The position numbers and the translations under genes are program-made. Below, piece by piece: positions 12,494 through 24,063 of a stretch of 64,000 nucleotides of DNA. The stretch's first letter is position 1. Every line of letters starts with the position of its first letter. The notes beneath the pieces were generated by a model, which had not been told where the DNA came from, made no database searches, and was given only the letters and a program-made list of their open reading frames with translations. This stretch comes from Rotaria sp. Silwood1 (lineage: Eukaryota; Rotifera; Eurotatoria; Philodinida; Philodinidae): the NCBI GenBank assembly GCA_905250075.1, contig CAJNOP010000026.1:627193-691192 (forward strand). Direction: 5' to 3'.

Positions 12494-13029
12494 GAATAAA
12501 TATTTTATTATTAATACTATTCTAATAATATCTGTTTATTTATTGTCCTTCAATGAATATCATGTCAATAGTTTGCTAAGAGTTGAACATTAAATTGTAT
12601 TCATTACAAGTGATATTAATATTTACTTATTATATTAGGTTTAAGTTCTAAATTAAACTTAATAACTAACTATTGATCATTAAATTGAAAGCATTGAATG
12701 GTAATCAATTTATATTTAGTTGCTAATAATGTATAGTAATAAGTATAAGTAAATGTGAAATACAAAATACGCGCGCGATATATATATGAGAGTTGGCAAA
12801 AAATTTTATTCATTTTTTTGTTCATATTAATTTTTATAAAATTATGTCGATAAAAAGAAGAGATAAAATAGTCGAAATATTAAATATTTACAACCATCTA
12901 AGGATGTAAACAAGTACTCTAGGTTTTTTTTTGGTTTTTTTCAGTTATTAAATTTCAAATGTTTGAATGTTATGAATTGAGTCACGAGAAATAGAGCGCC
13001 AAGTAGAAATTGCTCGATAATTCTTTATT
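12494..13029. other. Intergenic region between divergent genes
   Basis: AT-rich sequence between the start of the minus-strand ORF (12493) and the CFAP77-like start (13030). It contains a short CG/TA alternation (ACGCGCGCGATATATATATG) near 12769-12788 but no ORF or repeat that I recognise. It presumably holds promoters for one or both genes. Confidence 0.5.
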
Positions 13030-15412
13030 ATGGCTATATTTTGTCGTCAACATACAAAGCCAACATCAAATGAACGAACATTCTGTCAAGCATTGCTCAA
13101 CAATGAAAATCCTATTTGGGTCAGTATTTATCTTCAATTTTATTTCTTAATTGAAAAATTTCAAAGGATGATAACGATATATGCAAAATACGTAAACGAG
13201 GTTTTTATTTGCCTCCTGACAATTTTGTTTATGGTCTCAAACATCCAAAACAGAATGGTATTACTGGTGTAGCTGCAGGCAAATATTCGATCGATTTTTG
13301 ATTGATTTCTAATTGATTTTTCTATTAGCTCTACAATACAATGACATACCGATAAACACATCAAAACAAATTATCGTTCCTAATTTTATTGAAATAAACA
13401 AAACCACTGTCCGATTAGGTCTTACTAAAGTACAGGATATACATCAATATCGGTAGATTAGTTTTCTTTTTACAATGACTGTAAGAATTCATCGTACAGA
13501 TTTGATTTCGATTTTTTCCATAATAAGAACTCACAAAAAAGAATCCAAATAGTGAGTTGAATAGAAGAAATTGTAGGAGGAAATAAAGCTTTACATTACT
13601 CCTAAAATCTAGCTTTTCCGTATGAAGAATCTGGAAATAATAATTTAGTTTTTTGGTTACATAGAGCAATAGACCAATTAATTCTCTATAAAATGAGACG
13701 TCTTCGAGCTCTTCATGACATTTTTTGATTGAGTTAAATAAATTTTAAGAAAATTCTAGACTTCTCTTAGAAAATGGTGAAAAAAACTGCTTAGGTCAAT
13801 TCAAAAGTTCTGTTGAAGATACCTTATTTTCGAATAGTCATCTTAAAGAAGTTGTCTGTTTTTATACAATGATGAAAGAAACGATGCTCTATTTTTCTAT
13901 GCTATTTGATCAATTTTCAACTAATATCATAACGATAGAATTTCGATAAGAACTGTTTTGAGCCTGTTTCAAAAAAAATAAAGACCGTGGGTATTTTTAC
14001 AATAAATCAAGAGTGAAAAGAGCTAGAGAGCTGCGGTTTTCCTCGTTCGATATATAAGATGTGATTCGATGCATACTCCTCTCTTTTTTTTTCGAATGAT
14101 GAAAATTGCAGCTCTCTAACTCTTCCCGTTCTTGAGTTATTGTAAAAATTCCTACGGTCATTATTTTTTTTAAGCAGGTTCAAGTTTTATACAAAAACAG
14201 TTCTTATTGAAATTCTATGATTATGATATTAGTTGAAAATTGATCAAATAGCATAGAAAAATAGAGCATCGTTTCTTTCATCATTGTATAAAAACAGACA
14301 ACTTCTTTAAGCCGTATCCTTTTCTAGAGAATTAGTTGCTCTGTTGTCCTGTGTCATCAATAGAAGTTTTATATTTGAATTTCAATGTTCTGAAAAACTG
14401 GATGAAGGGTTTTCTAAAGATCTTAGATTTAAGAATACGATGAAGAGTTTATTTTCATCAAATCCTTTTTGGAAACAATATTGTCTATTTAAATCACACT
14501 TAGAATATTTTATGCAAGTTCAAGTTTTTCAGAGTAGAGTTCGATTAAGTAAAGTTTAGCATAGGGTAGAATGATGACAAACACTCCTGACATCTTTCTG
14601 GTTTATTTGAACTACCCACGACGTAATGTATTGGAAAAAGGCTATTGTGAGTTCTGGCAAACTCAGTCGTAAGTGAACATATTTTCAGTGCAAGTGAAAA
14701 AGTTATGAAAAAGAGAAAATAGATGTGAGCGACGATATTGTGAATGACATTTTATTTTTATAAGACTTTTTGAAATATGTGATGATTTTATATTTAATTA
14801 TCATTAGAAATCAATAAAATATACTGAAAAACATAATGAAGAAAATTTCATGTTGACATATATCTGGACATTTTAGTGTATGTTGGGCCAATCGCTGTAG
14901 GATAAAGTATAAGGTGAGAAAAAGTTTTACCCTGCAGCACTCTAGCGCAAGTTATATTATCAGGGAAAAAATCGAAAAAAAATGTTTATGATTAATTATG
15001 AGAGTCATTGCATATGCATCAAAAATAATTTATTTCTGTCAGGAAAACAATGAGTAATCATCAAATAAATATGAATCCATGTTACAGGACATGTAATAAA
15101 AATAAATCAATATCAGATATGATTCATGGACGAATTACAGGGTATGTTTGCATGTATCGTAACTCTCTATATATTTATAAATATTTAATTAGTGAACGAC
15201 AATCAATTAGTGATCTAATTGAAAATAAATATCTACATGAATGGCTTCATAAAGCTGCAATACGTCGTTGTAAAGAAATTTTAAATAATAATACACCTGT
15301 AAGTAAAATAAAATTTTTATCAACATCAATTAAATGTGTTCTTTGAATTTATTAGAAAATGCCGAAAGCATTTTTATTGAAAAAAAATTCAAAATACAAG
15401 AATAAACAATAA
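13030..15412 (+). CDS. CFAP77-like cilia/flagella-associated protein
   Basis: Six exons (13030-13119, 13167-13278, 13329-13452, 15043-15141, 15193-15298, 15356-15412) join in phase to 195 residues. The order of features recalls CFAP77: an ENPIW...RKRGFYLPPDNFVYGL segment, GVAAALQYN, IVPNFIEINKTTVRLGL ending in IHQYR, then SDMIHGRITGERQSISDLIE and NKYLHEWLHKAAIRR, closing with a short basic tail KMPKAFLLKKNSKYK. In vertebrates CFAP77 is a microtubule inner protein of axonemal doublets. Identification is from motif order recalled from the family, not a search. Intron 2 has a GC donor (13279) and AG acceptor, needed for phase and for the AALQYN junction. Intron 3 is 1.6 kb and contains a long inverted repeat (13842-14311). 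AATAAA at 15401-15406 overlaps the last codons. Confidence 0.6.
13842..14311. repeat. Long inverted repeat, family A (CFAP77-like intron 3)
   Basis: Two arms of about 210 nt pair around a centre near 14076. Left outer sequence CTTAAAGAAGTTGTCTG is matched by CAGACAACTTCTTTAA at the right end, and inner blocks such as GAAACGATGCTCTATTTTTC are matched inverted. Near the centre each arm holds a GCAGCTCTCTAACTCTT-like block, which is also found at 48500-48690 and 58379-58969. Arms are roughly 85-90% alike by eye. Transcribed as part of the intron it would fold into a long hairpin. No ORF and no clear target-site duplication. Confidence 0.75.
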
Positions 15413-15657
15413 TTTGTATGTCATGCAAAAAATAAAAAATAAAAAATTGAGCTCGAGATCATGTTCATTTGACTGTTGATTATAAACAAATTCATTAGAT
15501 TGTCTTTAGATCCGATGCTGACTTATTCGATATTTAATTAACAAATTTGTTTAATGTATTTGGGTTCATTGAGGAATTTATTAACAGATATGATCTAAAT
15601 AAAATAGAAGAATATATGATTATAGAATAATCAAAAGAAAAACATCAACAAAATCAT

Positions 15658-17006
15658 TTACACTTTATTAACAGGATATGATGATTGTCGCATATTAGTT
15701 GAAAAAGTGTTTAATATGGGTTTATTATAAAAATCAGCATAATCTAAATTTAAACAAAAAATAAAAATTTTTACAAAAAAAAAAATTTATTAATAAATCT
15801 ACCATCACGAATATTAAGATTTGTCAATGAATGCCAACGAGATTTAATTTTAGAATTAATTGATTCAGAAGAAAATAATTGTTGAAGATTAGTTTTTATC
15901 TCTCGTTGTTGTTCATGTTCATTATCAAGCATTTGATAATTAGTTAATGTTGAACAAAAAGCATCAATAGGATAATTTTCAAATGTTTGAATCATTGTTT
16001 TTAAATTTTCAATATCTTTATAAAATATGGATGAACCAAATAACCAAGAAGCCATTGACATTATTTCATTTTGATTTTTCATCCATATTAAACGAGGTGT
16101 TTTATTGCTATTTAACCAAAGACTAAAGATTAATTTTTAATTTAATAAAATATTATATATTTAAAAAAGAAAAAAAAAGAAATATCTTACGCTGTTAATA
16201 TTAAACGAAAATTTAAAGCTTCTTGAGAATATTCAATAACATTATTGTTATTTGATAATAAACGTATAACAGGTGTATTCTGATTAATATTCACAAATTT
16301 TGTATATCTACTTTCAGCATTATTAACATGTTGCGTTAAATGAGTCCAACTAACTGGTGACAATTTAGATTTTGAGCACGGCATAAAAAAACCTTTTTTT
16401 AATGGCCGTAATGGGGTACCGGTATAGCATCTTACTATTTCTAAATTATCTTCATCAGTAATGACACAATCAACAACTAATTTTTGAATTCTTTGAGAAA
16501 TTCCTTGATTAGTTAAATCTTTTGGATCATATGGACAAAAGATTAAACCAGTTTGAATACATGCTAATAATAATAAAATTCGTTCTTTAGCAGTATTAGG
16601 TAAAATAGCAAGTACCTATTTAAAAAAAGAATACTTTTTTTAGATATATATAAATGTGAATTTAATAACATACAGTTTGACCTGGTGTTAAATCAAAGTC
16701 TTTATTAGTAAGTACATTAGCCAAACGACATGATTGTTTATATACATCATCAAATGTTAATTTTTGACTTTCATTATTTTTATTTTCGCACATCCATAAT
16801 GCTTCTCGTTTTGGTTGTTCAGTAGCCCAACGTTGTATAACATCATTAACAAGATTGGGATAAATTGCTTTTCTTAGTTGTGCATAAGTATCAATAAAAT
16901 GATCTAGTTTCGTTTGCCTTTCATCATATGATGATGATTGTACAACATTAAATAATTTCTCAACAACTGATCTTGTTGATAACAGTCGAGTAGCTTTTCT
17001 TATCAT
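15658..17006 (-). CDS. Truncated ACSM-like acyl-CoA synthetase lacking catalytic motifs
   Basis: Four exons on the minus strand (17006-16674, 16615-16191, 16122-15803, 15743-15658) join in phase to 387 residues; ACSM enzymes are about 570-580. The start MIRKATRLLSTRSVV is basic and hydroxylated like a mitochondrial presequence. The N-terminal domain follows ACSM closely: YPNLVNDVIQRWA, EALW, KLTFDDVYKQSCRLANVL, LTPGQTVLAILPNT, CIQTGLIFCPYDPKDLT. Where the ATP-binding loop (YFTSGTTGxPK) should be there is VIRLLSNNNNVIEY with no Gly/Thr loop or Lys. Where GYGQTE should be there is DDYADFY, soon followed by the stop. The whole hinge and C-terminal domain, with its catalytic Lys, is absent. Intact splice sites and frame argue against simple decay, so it may be a pseudoenzyme or a young pseudogene. 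If the last donor is not used, the frame stops at 15771 with the same truncation. Confidence 0.75.
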
Positions 17007-19281
17007 CGTAACGTCGATCAATAATCAAAATATACTGAGTATAGCTTTATAAAAGAAAGAAAAAAACATCGAAATGAGCTGGAGCGGAAGTAATTGACAC
17101 TTAAGTAGGTGTATTTCATACCTTTATGTGTTTTATGACAACGTTAATAAGTTGGAGAAAACCTACAATACAATGATTCTTCTTATTTATGCTTCTTTTT
17201 CCTTCTCTGTTTTTTATTTTAATATCATCATATTTGACTCATATTCATGACTCAACAATATAATAAATATTCCTGTCGAGTAGATACTTATGGGTATGCC
17301 CCTCAAAAAAAACTTCGCCTTTCTCGCCATCCAAGCATAATGATATTATTTAGAGGTGTATATTGAGTTAGATATTGCGCAGTAAAAAGATTTAACTAGA
17401 TACAATGGGTCTATGATAAGTTATCTTAAGATTTTAGGTCAAAATATAGGTATTTGTACGCTTGTAATTTCTTCAATATTTCAAATAAGAAACAGTTCAA
17501 ATTAGTTTTCAAATGTAGTGAAGACATAGTGCTACAACTTAACAGAGATCTGTTTTTTCATACATTTATTTGTTTTTTTGAAAGTTCTTCTCATTAAATA
17601 CGAAAAAATCAGCGGGTATAGCTCGAAAGCAATTAGTTTTAAATAAATAAATAAAAGAGAGAATCGAAAAATTCTTCTCTGTTAACTTGTAGAACTAATT
17701 TTTGCCTATACATTGATACCTTTGCCAGGTTTCTACCATTTATCCCTTTACTCTACATTGTCGGCTGAAATTACCTTTTTTTTTTTTCTTTAGAAACATT
17801 GCAAAAACTGCAGAACACGTGATGTTATAAAACTCTTTACATTATATGTAGAGAATTCAATATGCGACTATTAGAAAAAATGATCTCTACTTTTAAAATT
17901 TTTTTTTTTACGTACTAGAAATACTTCTTTTGATGATAAACAATGCGAAAAATATCGACGAAATTAATTGCTATTGAATAAAATGTATTTAAAATTTTTT
18001 ACACGAATTAGTTAAACAATAGATTGTATGATATAAAATGGCAATTGTAATTGCTATTGGAGGGTAATACCATGAAAAAAAGATTTAGAAATTCTTTTCT
18101 AAGCGGAATACTTCTTAATACTTATGTATATATAAGGAGACATATCTGCTATTTATAAATACGAGCGTTCTTTGTTGTTATACTAATGTTTGATGTACAT
18201 ATATGGATGGGTGTGGATATTGCTGTCGGAAAAGACGAGGCCCGAATCATACCCATATCCACACCCTAATTCTTGTCAATCTTATCGTATTCGAAGTTAA
18301 AGAATAATGAATAGATAATGATATCCTTTACTCGATAAGTTACTTAGTTCTAGAAAAAAACAGATATTATGTACATAGAATGTTCTTTTAACGCGCGTGT
18401 TATAGAGAAAACCAGAAAATCTTTTTATGCGTTGTTCTTTATTCGTATTGTTGAATTAAAAAAAAAATATGTTGTATTTTTGTGAAATCAACAAGCTACT
18501 TGAAAAAGATTAGAAAAAAAATTCTCACATCGCTACATTTCAATGGTAACTGGGATCGCTAAATTGCCATGCATAGAGGAAAGCACATCTGGTCGATTTG
18601 CTTATATTAGTAGCCTACTGAAGAGGAAAATACTCTTTTTTCTATTGTTGTTTTATTATTAATTCTTCAGGAACCGTTATGGGGGGTAAAGGGCAAAACT
18701 AGTGGAAAAATCTGGAACATACAGAAACATAAAAACAAAAGACTCTTTTCTAAGTGTATAGCTATGAAGCTTCACATACACTTATACCTTCATTCTATTC
18801 TGTGGTTTTCTTGTATTCAAATGTTGTATTTTCTTTTTATATTTAGTGATATATGATATTCGTATTTGTCAGTACCAAAAGTAAATAGACAAACTTGAAG
18901 TATTTTAAACATCTAAGTTTTTCTATTAGTTTCTTCAGTATGAGGCTTGAAAAAAAAAATAATGTAATATGTTTAAATCTCATCATGAAATCAATTAACT
19001 AAAATGTATTCAACATTAGAAACTTTGGTCTATCAAAGAAGTTATAAATTACAAAATTGTTTTTTTTTTTTTTTGATTCTGAGTGAATGAAATACTTAGA
19101 ATAAAATTAAAAAGAAATCATTTTTGTCACGCCAATCATTTTATTATTAAAAAAAATAACTCTTATTTATATTCTTGATTTCACACTAACATTTATCCAA
19201 AATATGAATAACTACATATCTAGAAAAATTATAATTGCACAAAAAAAAAAAAAATACAGTAAAATAAAAAAAAATTCAAGT
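17007..19281. other. Intergenic, no gene seen
   Basis: 2.3 kb of AT-rich DNA upstream of the ACSM-like gene and downstream of the minus-strand ASB gene. Homopolymer runs are common and no frame longer than about 60 codons looks coding. The only structure I see is the short GGGTGTGG/CCACACCC palindrome at 18205-18267. Confidence 0.5.
18205..18267. repeat. Short GGGTGTGG...CCACACCC foldback
   Basis: ATGGGTGTGGATAT on the left is repeated inverted as ATATCCACACCCTA on the right, around a GC-richer centre. The same G-rich-then-C-rich arrangement occurs at 41057-43461, 43698-43806 and 48269-48304. Confidence 0.6.
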
Positions 19282-20199
19282 TTATATATCATCAAGTAAA
19301 ATATATTGAATTAATTGTTTATTTGTCACCGGAAGTGTTTCAATCGATTGTCGAAAATGACTACCTGAAATTTGAAAACGTATTTTTAAACGGCATAAAC
19401 TTTTTAATGAACGTATTCGTTGTTGAAATAATGTTATTGATGGCGTATAACCGGCTTCAATTAATAAACGAGCTAAACGCATATGTTTATTTACAATTAA
19501 CCATTGAAATAACTTTTTATCATTTATCTTAAATGATATAGCACCATAACGTATAAGATCATTTATAATTGAAACATTATATTTAACAAAGTCAAATGCT
19601 GTTAAATGATATTGATTATAAATGCGTACATTTGCACCGGCATGTTCAAGTAATAAATGTACTATATCATCATAAGAATGAAGTACAGCTAACATTAGAG
19701 CTGTTGTACCATGACGATCTTGCACATCAACATTTGCACCTATTTTAAATAAATAAATAGATTAGTATTAAAATAGAATTTTTCTTGTTATTTTTTACCA
19801 TGTTGAAGAAGAAAGTGAACAGTATCAAAACGATTTGATTTTGCTAATACAGCATAATGAAGTGGTGTTTTACAACCGGGTAAATGTTGTTTATTAATAT
19901 TAGCATGAAAATAATTTATTAATACATCAACTATTTCATATGAACCAAAATGACAAGCAGCAGCTAGAATAATCAATTGATAAAAAGTTTCTAGTAGATT
20001 TAATTATACCTAATGGTGTTATAGGATGATTAAAATCATCTCGATATGAACGAAAAAAAAGACTTTGATCTATTGTTGAACGATATCTATTTGATTCAAG
20101 AATATATCGAACTGTTGTAAGATCACGTCGAATAATAGCAACTAATAATCGATCATCAAGATTTTGGGGTGTAAGCAAGTTTTGATGAGAAGGTAGCAT
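19282..20199 (-). CDS. Ankyrin repeat and SOCS box (ASB-type) protein
   Basis: Three exons on the minus strand (20199-20010, 19963-19799, 19739-19282) with short introns join in phase to 270 residues. At least three ankyrin-type units are readable: LLVAIIRRDLTTVRYILESN; TPLHYAVLAKSNRFDTVHFL followed by LQHGANV; and GTTALMLAVLHSYDDIVHLL. The C-terminus, SLKSLCRLKIRFQISG followed by IETLPVTNKQLIQYILLDD, has the spacing of a SOCS box (S-L-x-x-L-C-R-x-x-I-R, then x-L-P-x-x-x-L-x-x-Y-L). ASB proteins are substrate adaptors of Elongin B/C-Cullin5 ubiquitin ligases; the ankyrin region binds the target. The Leu-Cys of the BC box is present; the Cul5 box is degenerate (LPVT). Which ASB member it is cannot be told from here. 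Confidence 0.8.
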
Positions 20200-23100
20200 A
20201 GCGACTTTTTAATTATGTTTTACAAAAAAAATTATAAATAAATACATAAAGATTTTTACTATTTCTATTTGATAATATATTTCATTATGTTCTATTTTGA
20301 TAACCGACAAAAAGTAAATTTTGAATCAAAAGCAACAGGTTATCTTTAGATAGAAATTACGAACCAATCAAATAAAAAGTCCATGTTTTATAACATTCCA
20401 AACAAATGTACACTTCTCTCTGCTGGCACTTTATTGAAATATCAGAAGACATCTAGTAACGGCATATAAAGCTATTTCGTAAATTATTATCATTCGCTGA
20501 TGTTTTTTTTCTTCTAGTAGATGATACTTTGTTATTATTTATTATTGCAATGTTTACAATGGCGCATTTAGAAAAAGAGCATTGAGAACAATCTATCGTT
20601 CCTTTCTTCCGAACTGTTCTTTGCAAGAAAAAAAAACGTCCAAAAATAAATCGATACAACCTTTGATTTGGACTTGATAACACGCTTTAGGACTATGACC
20701 CTCTCATTCATCAAAATTCTAACTTCGTTACTGAATATTTACGAAGTCATGTAGTAAATAAAGGAAAAAAAAATAAAAGTAATCTATTAATAATGTAGGA
20801 AAACTGAATACTTTGATTCAACATTGATCATTATAATTGGTTCAAATTTTACAAGATTTATGCATCCACTTGGAAAAAAAAGCAAAGCTCAAGATTTATA
20901 AAATAGATTTGAATCAAATTGAATTGCTCATTTATTTTTCTTTGAATTGTCCAACTTTTGCCGTTTTAGTCTTCATACTAAACCAAACTATGCAAATTAT
21001 ATGAAGCTGACGCCGTTTTCTAACAATCACTCATTTAAGAGCATGACCAATTAAAAAAAAAATTTAGTATAAATTTTAAAACGAAAATTTGAATTCCGAT
21101 AGATCAATTGAAGAATTATTATAAAGTGGAAAACATTGTATAGCATAGCATACTCATCATACCCCCCACTCACACCCACCTTTTGATCGACAAGTATGAA
21201 AAAACAACTTATGTTATCGAGTCAATCATCAATAATTTATTTAGATGGCAGTACCCATCCTTGCATTTAGGAGATACAAGAATATCATAACTCTTCAACA
21301 ACAACAGACAAATATGTATATATATACATGGCGTACAGCATTCATTTGTAACTAGAGATTCTATTTATTAAAAACTAAATTAGCAAGTTTGAGGTATTGA
21401 ATAACACTTGAGTAGCATTTATCAAATAATACTATCTAACAATCTCAATCAAACTATGGTTCATTTCAATTACTGTAAACATCAGGAAATAAATAATGGA
21501 ATTTGATTTTTCAGCATATCATGAAGATGATGAGAGAAAAAAAAAGAGATAAGATAATCATAGAAATTCATGAAGATCAATTTGATCACAAAAAAAGTCT
21601 ATTGAAAACTCTTTAGATATAACATCCGAAATGTAAGTGATGACCTATAGATTATGCGTTCGAGCTTGGTTTATTTGATCCGTACACTAGTGTGTATCAT
21701 AGATTATTGTTCTTGTCTTTAAACTGATTATTTAATCAACCTATACATTATGATATAAAACATCTATCTAGTATCTTCTTCAATTTGACGACATTCTACA
21801 CCTGCAGAGGTCTAAACTTGGACGTCAATTCTATCTTAGATCATGCCATGAACTCGGATATCGTTTGTTCTAGTTAGTATCAGAATGCGAAAGGACTAAA
21901 TTAGATCTTCAACATTGTTAGTTTTAGCTAAAACTAGCGCTTATTCCTTAGCTTTTTATGCGTAGAATTGTTTTGCTCCAGTTACTTGCATCTAAAATTT
22001 CGAAGAGAGAACCGTTTACCAAAATAAATAAAGTTTTCAGAGTATTTTTTTGTCATGCTGATTCCGAATACTATAGTTACTTAGCATAAAAATTAACTTT
22101 CGATAATAAAAATCTTGAAATATTTTATCCAAATTTTTTTTAATATTTTCTATATGAAAGTGATATTTATTAATATTTCACTAAAAATAAAAATGTTCAC
22201 AATCTGGTTAAGTTCTTGAATATCGTCACACTGACCAAAACAAAAAATAGTGAAACAGAAAACAAAATGAACGAAAGAGCATAACCTATGAAAAATTTCG
22301 TTTTCTTTGGAGTCAATATAGGTATCAAAATATATAATGAAGTGTCTTTGTTATAAAAACACGAGATATGACTCCTTTTTTTTATCATTTAGATTGAATA
22401 CAATCATGAATAGTAATATTAAATTGTAACTACACTGCTCATTATCAATGTGTTTATTTATTTAGTTTCTTTATCTATTTCGCTTAGTTACTGTTTGTAC
22501 TTCCTAATTCATTGTTATTATTATATTATACGAGTCGTTGAGTAATTTTTATTATTTCTTAAGTCATATTTGTATAAATAAATGTTTCATATAGTCATTT
22601 TGTTTCTGTATATATAACTTCCTTGTCTTGTCATAAAAACAATCTTTTCCTAACATTCAATTATTATCGTATTATCAGTATGTCAAAACATATGCAAGTC
22701 GTAATAAGCATGCCAAGCATATGAAAAATTGATTTGTATGGGTCTCTTCCCAGAGACTAATGGCTCTAATTGATAGGATAGATCAAAAAAGTATAGATGC
22801 CATAATATCGCTGATGCGAAAAACTATCTTTACTCAGAATAGGATATTTTATTCTCACAAACAGCAATATTGATTTTGTTCAGGACAAAAATATTCCACA
22901 AATATGTTGCATTTATTCATTCCACGTTTATTTTGTTCGATATATAAGACTATGATAACATGTATTGAAGAATAGATCGATGAAACCAATGAATTGGTGT
23001 AAAAATTCAGTATTTATGATGTTTATGAAAGGAAAAAATAATACAGATTTCTTTTTTTGTGTATCAACAAGAAGTTCGACAAAACTGGAAGAGAGGGAGT

Positions 23101-23562
23101 ATTTTTATACACAAACTTCTTTGGTTTCAAAAAAAGAAAAACTGTATAGGTTTACATTTTTATATTACAGATGAATAATGTTGTTAGACTTTTTATTCAA
23201 AACGATATTGTTGGCCTGTATCTTCTTTAACATTTAATTTAAGAAAATTTTCTTTACAAAATCAAAAAGTTCTCATCGATGAACTATGTACTAAATTGTT
23301 ATAGTTGTCGTCAAAACAAAATAAAACATGTATCGTTTTTGTCCTAATCGTCAATAAATGATTTTTAAATCACAGATTGTCTTATCGTCACAAGCATTAA
23401 AGACTCCGTCAAAGATTCATTTACATTTCACAGCAAGATCTATAAACTAAGAAATATAAATTCCCAAGTTGTCATTAATTTATCAACGGAGCTATAATAA
23501 TTCCTTGGAGAATCAAGAATTTATCGTTAAATTCTCTGATAGTTCTGCTATTGACATTATAG
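20200..23562. other. Gene-poor intergenic DNA
   Basis: 3.4 kb of AT-rich sequence with no convincing exon on either strand. A C-rich patch (CCCCCCACTCACACCCACC) at about 21163-21181 resembles a fragment of the telomere-like tract elsewhere in the window. Otherwise only homopolymer runs. Confidence 0.5.
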
Positions 23563-24055
23563 CAGAGATGTCCATCGTAGCTGAAAATCTGCCGCTGCCG
23601 CGCCGCGGCCTTAGAAAAAAAAGCTGCCGCACCGCTGCCGCGATGAATTATAAAATAAACATGCCGCCACCGCGCCGCTGCCGCGACGGTTTTCAAAAAA
23701 GTATTTCTAATTTCACTGCTGTGCCTATATTTGACCAGAGATATGGGTACTAGTCCATCAGGTTTATTCAATATCAGGGCGTTTCATTTGTAAATCCTGA
23801 AATTCTATTAAATTCATACAGTTTTTCGATGTCCTCCAAGAAAAATCCTGCCGCTGCCGCGATGGTTTTTTAAAAAACCTGCCGCTATCGCGCCGCTGCC
23901 GCGATGACTTTTAAAAAAATCTGCCGCTGCCGCGATGACTTTTAAAAAAATCTGCCGCTGCCGCGATGATTTTTTAAAAAACCTGCCGCTGCCGCGCCGC
24001 CACCGCCACCGCGGTAGCGGCAGCGGCAGCGGCAGCGCCGCGATGGACATCTCTG
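23563..24055. mobile_element. 493-bp hAT-type MITE with GC-rich internal repeats
   Basis: A perfect 8-bp duplication CATTATAG flanks it (23555-23562, 24056-24063). Ends are inverted repeats beginning CAGAGATGTCCATCG. Inside, GC-rich units of the type GCCGCTGCCGCG recur, separated by short A/T spacers (GATGATTTTTTAAAAAACCT), in both outer thirds; the centre (about 23700-23840) is AT-rich and shares TTTGTAAA-CCTGAAATTCTATTAAATTCAT with the element at 41772-42310 in opposite orientation. The GC content is extreme for this genome. Frames through it are only Ala/Arg/Gly-type repeat translations, so it is non-coding. Confidence 0.85.
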
Positions 24056-24063
24056 CATTATAG

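Noticed and set aside
23469..24050. Ala/Arg/Gly-rich frames across the GC-rich element
   Set aside because: They are repeat translations of GCCGCTGCCGCG units within a MITE with clear ends and an 8-bp duplication.
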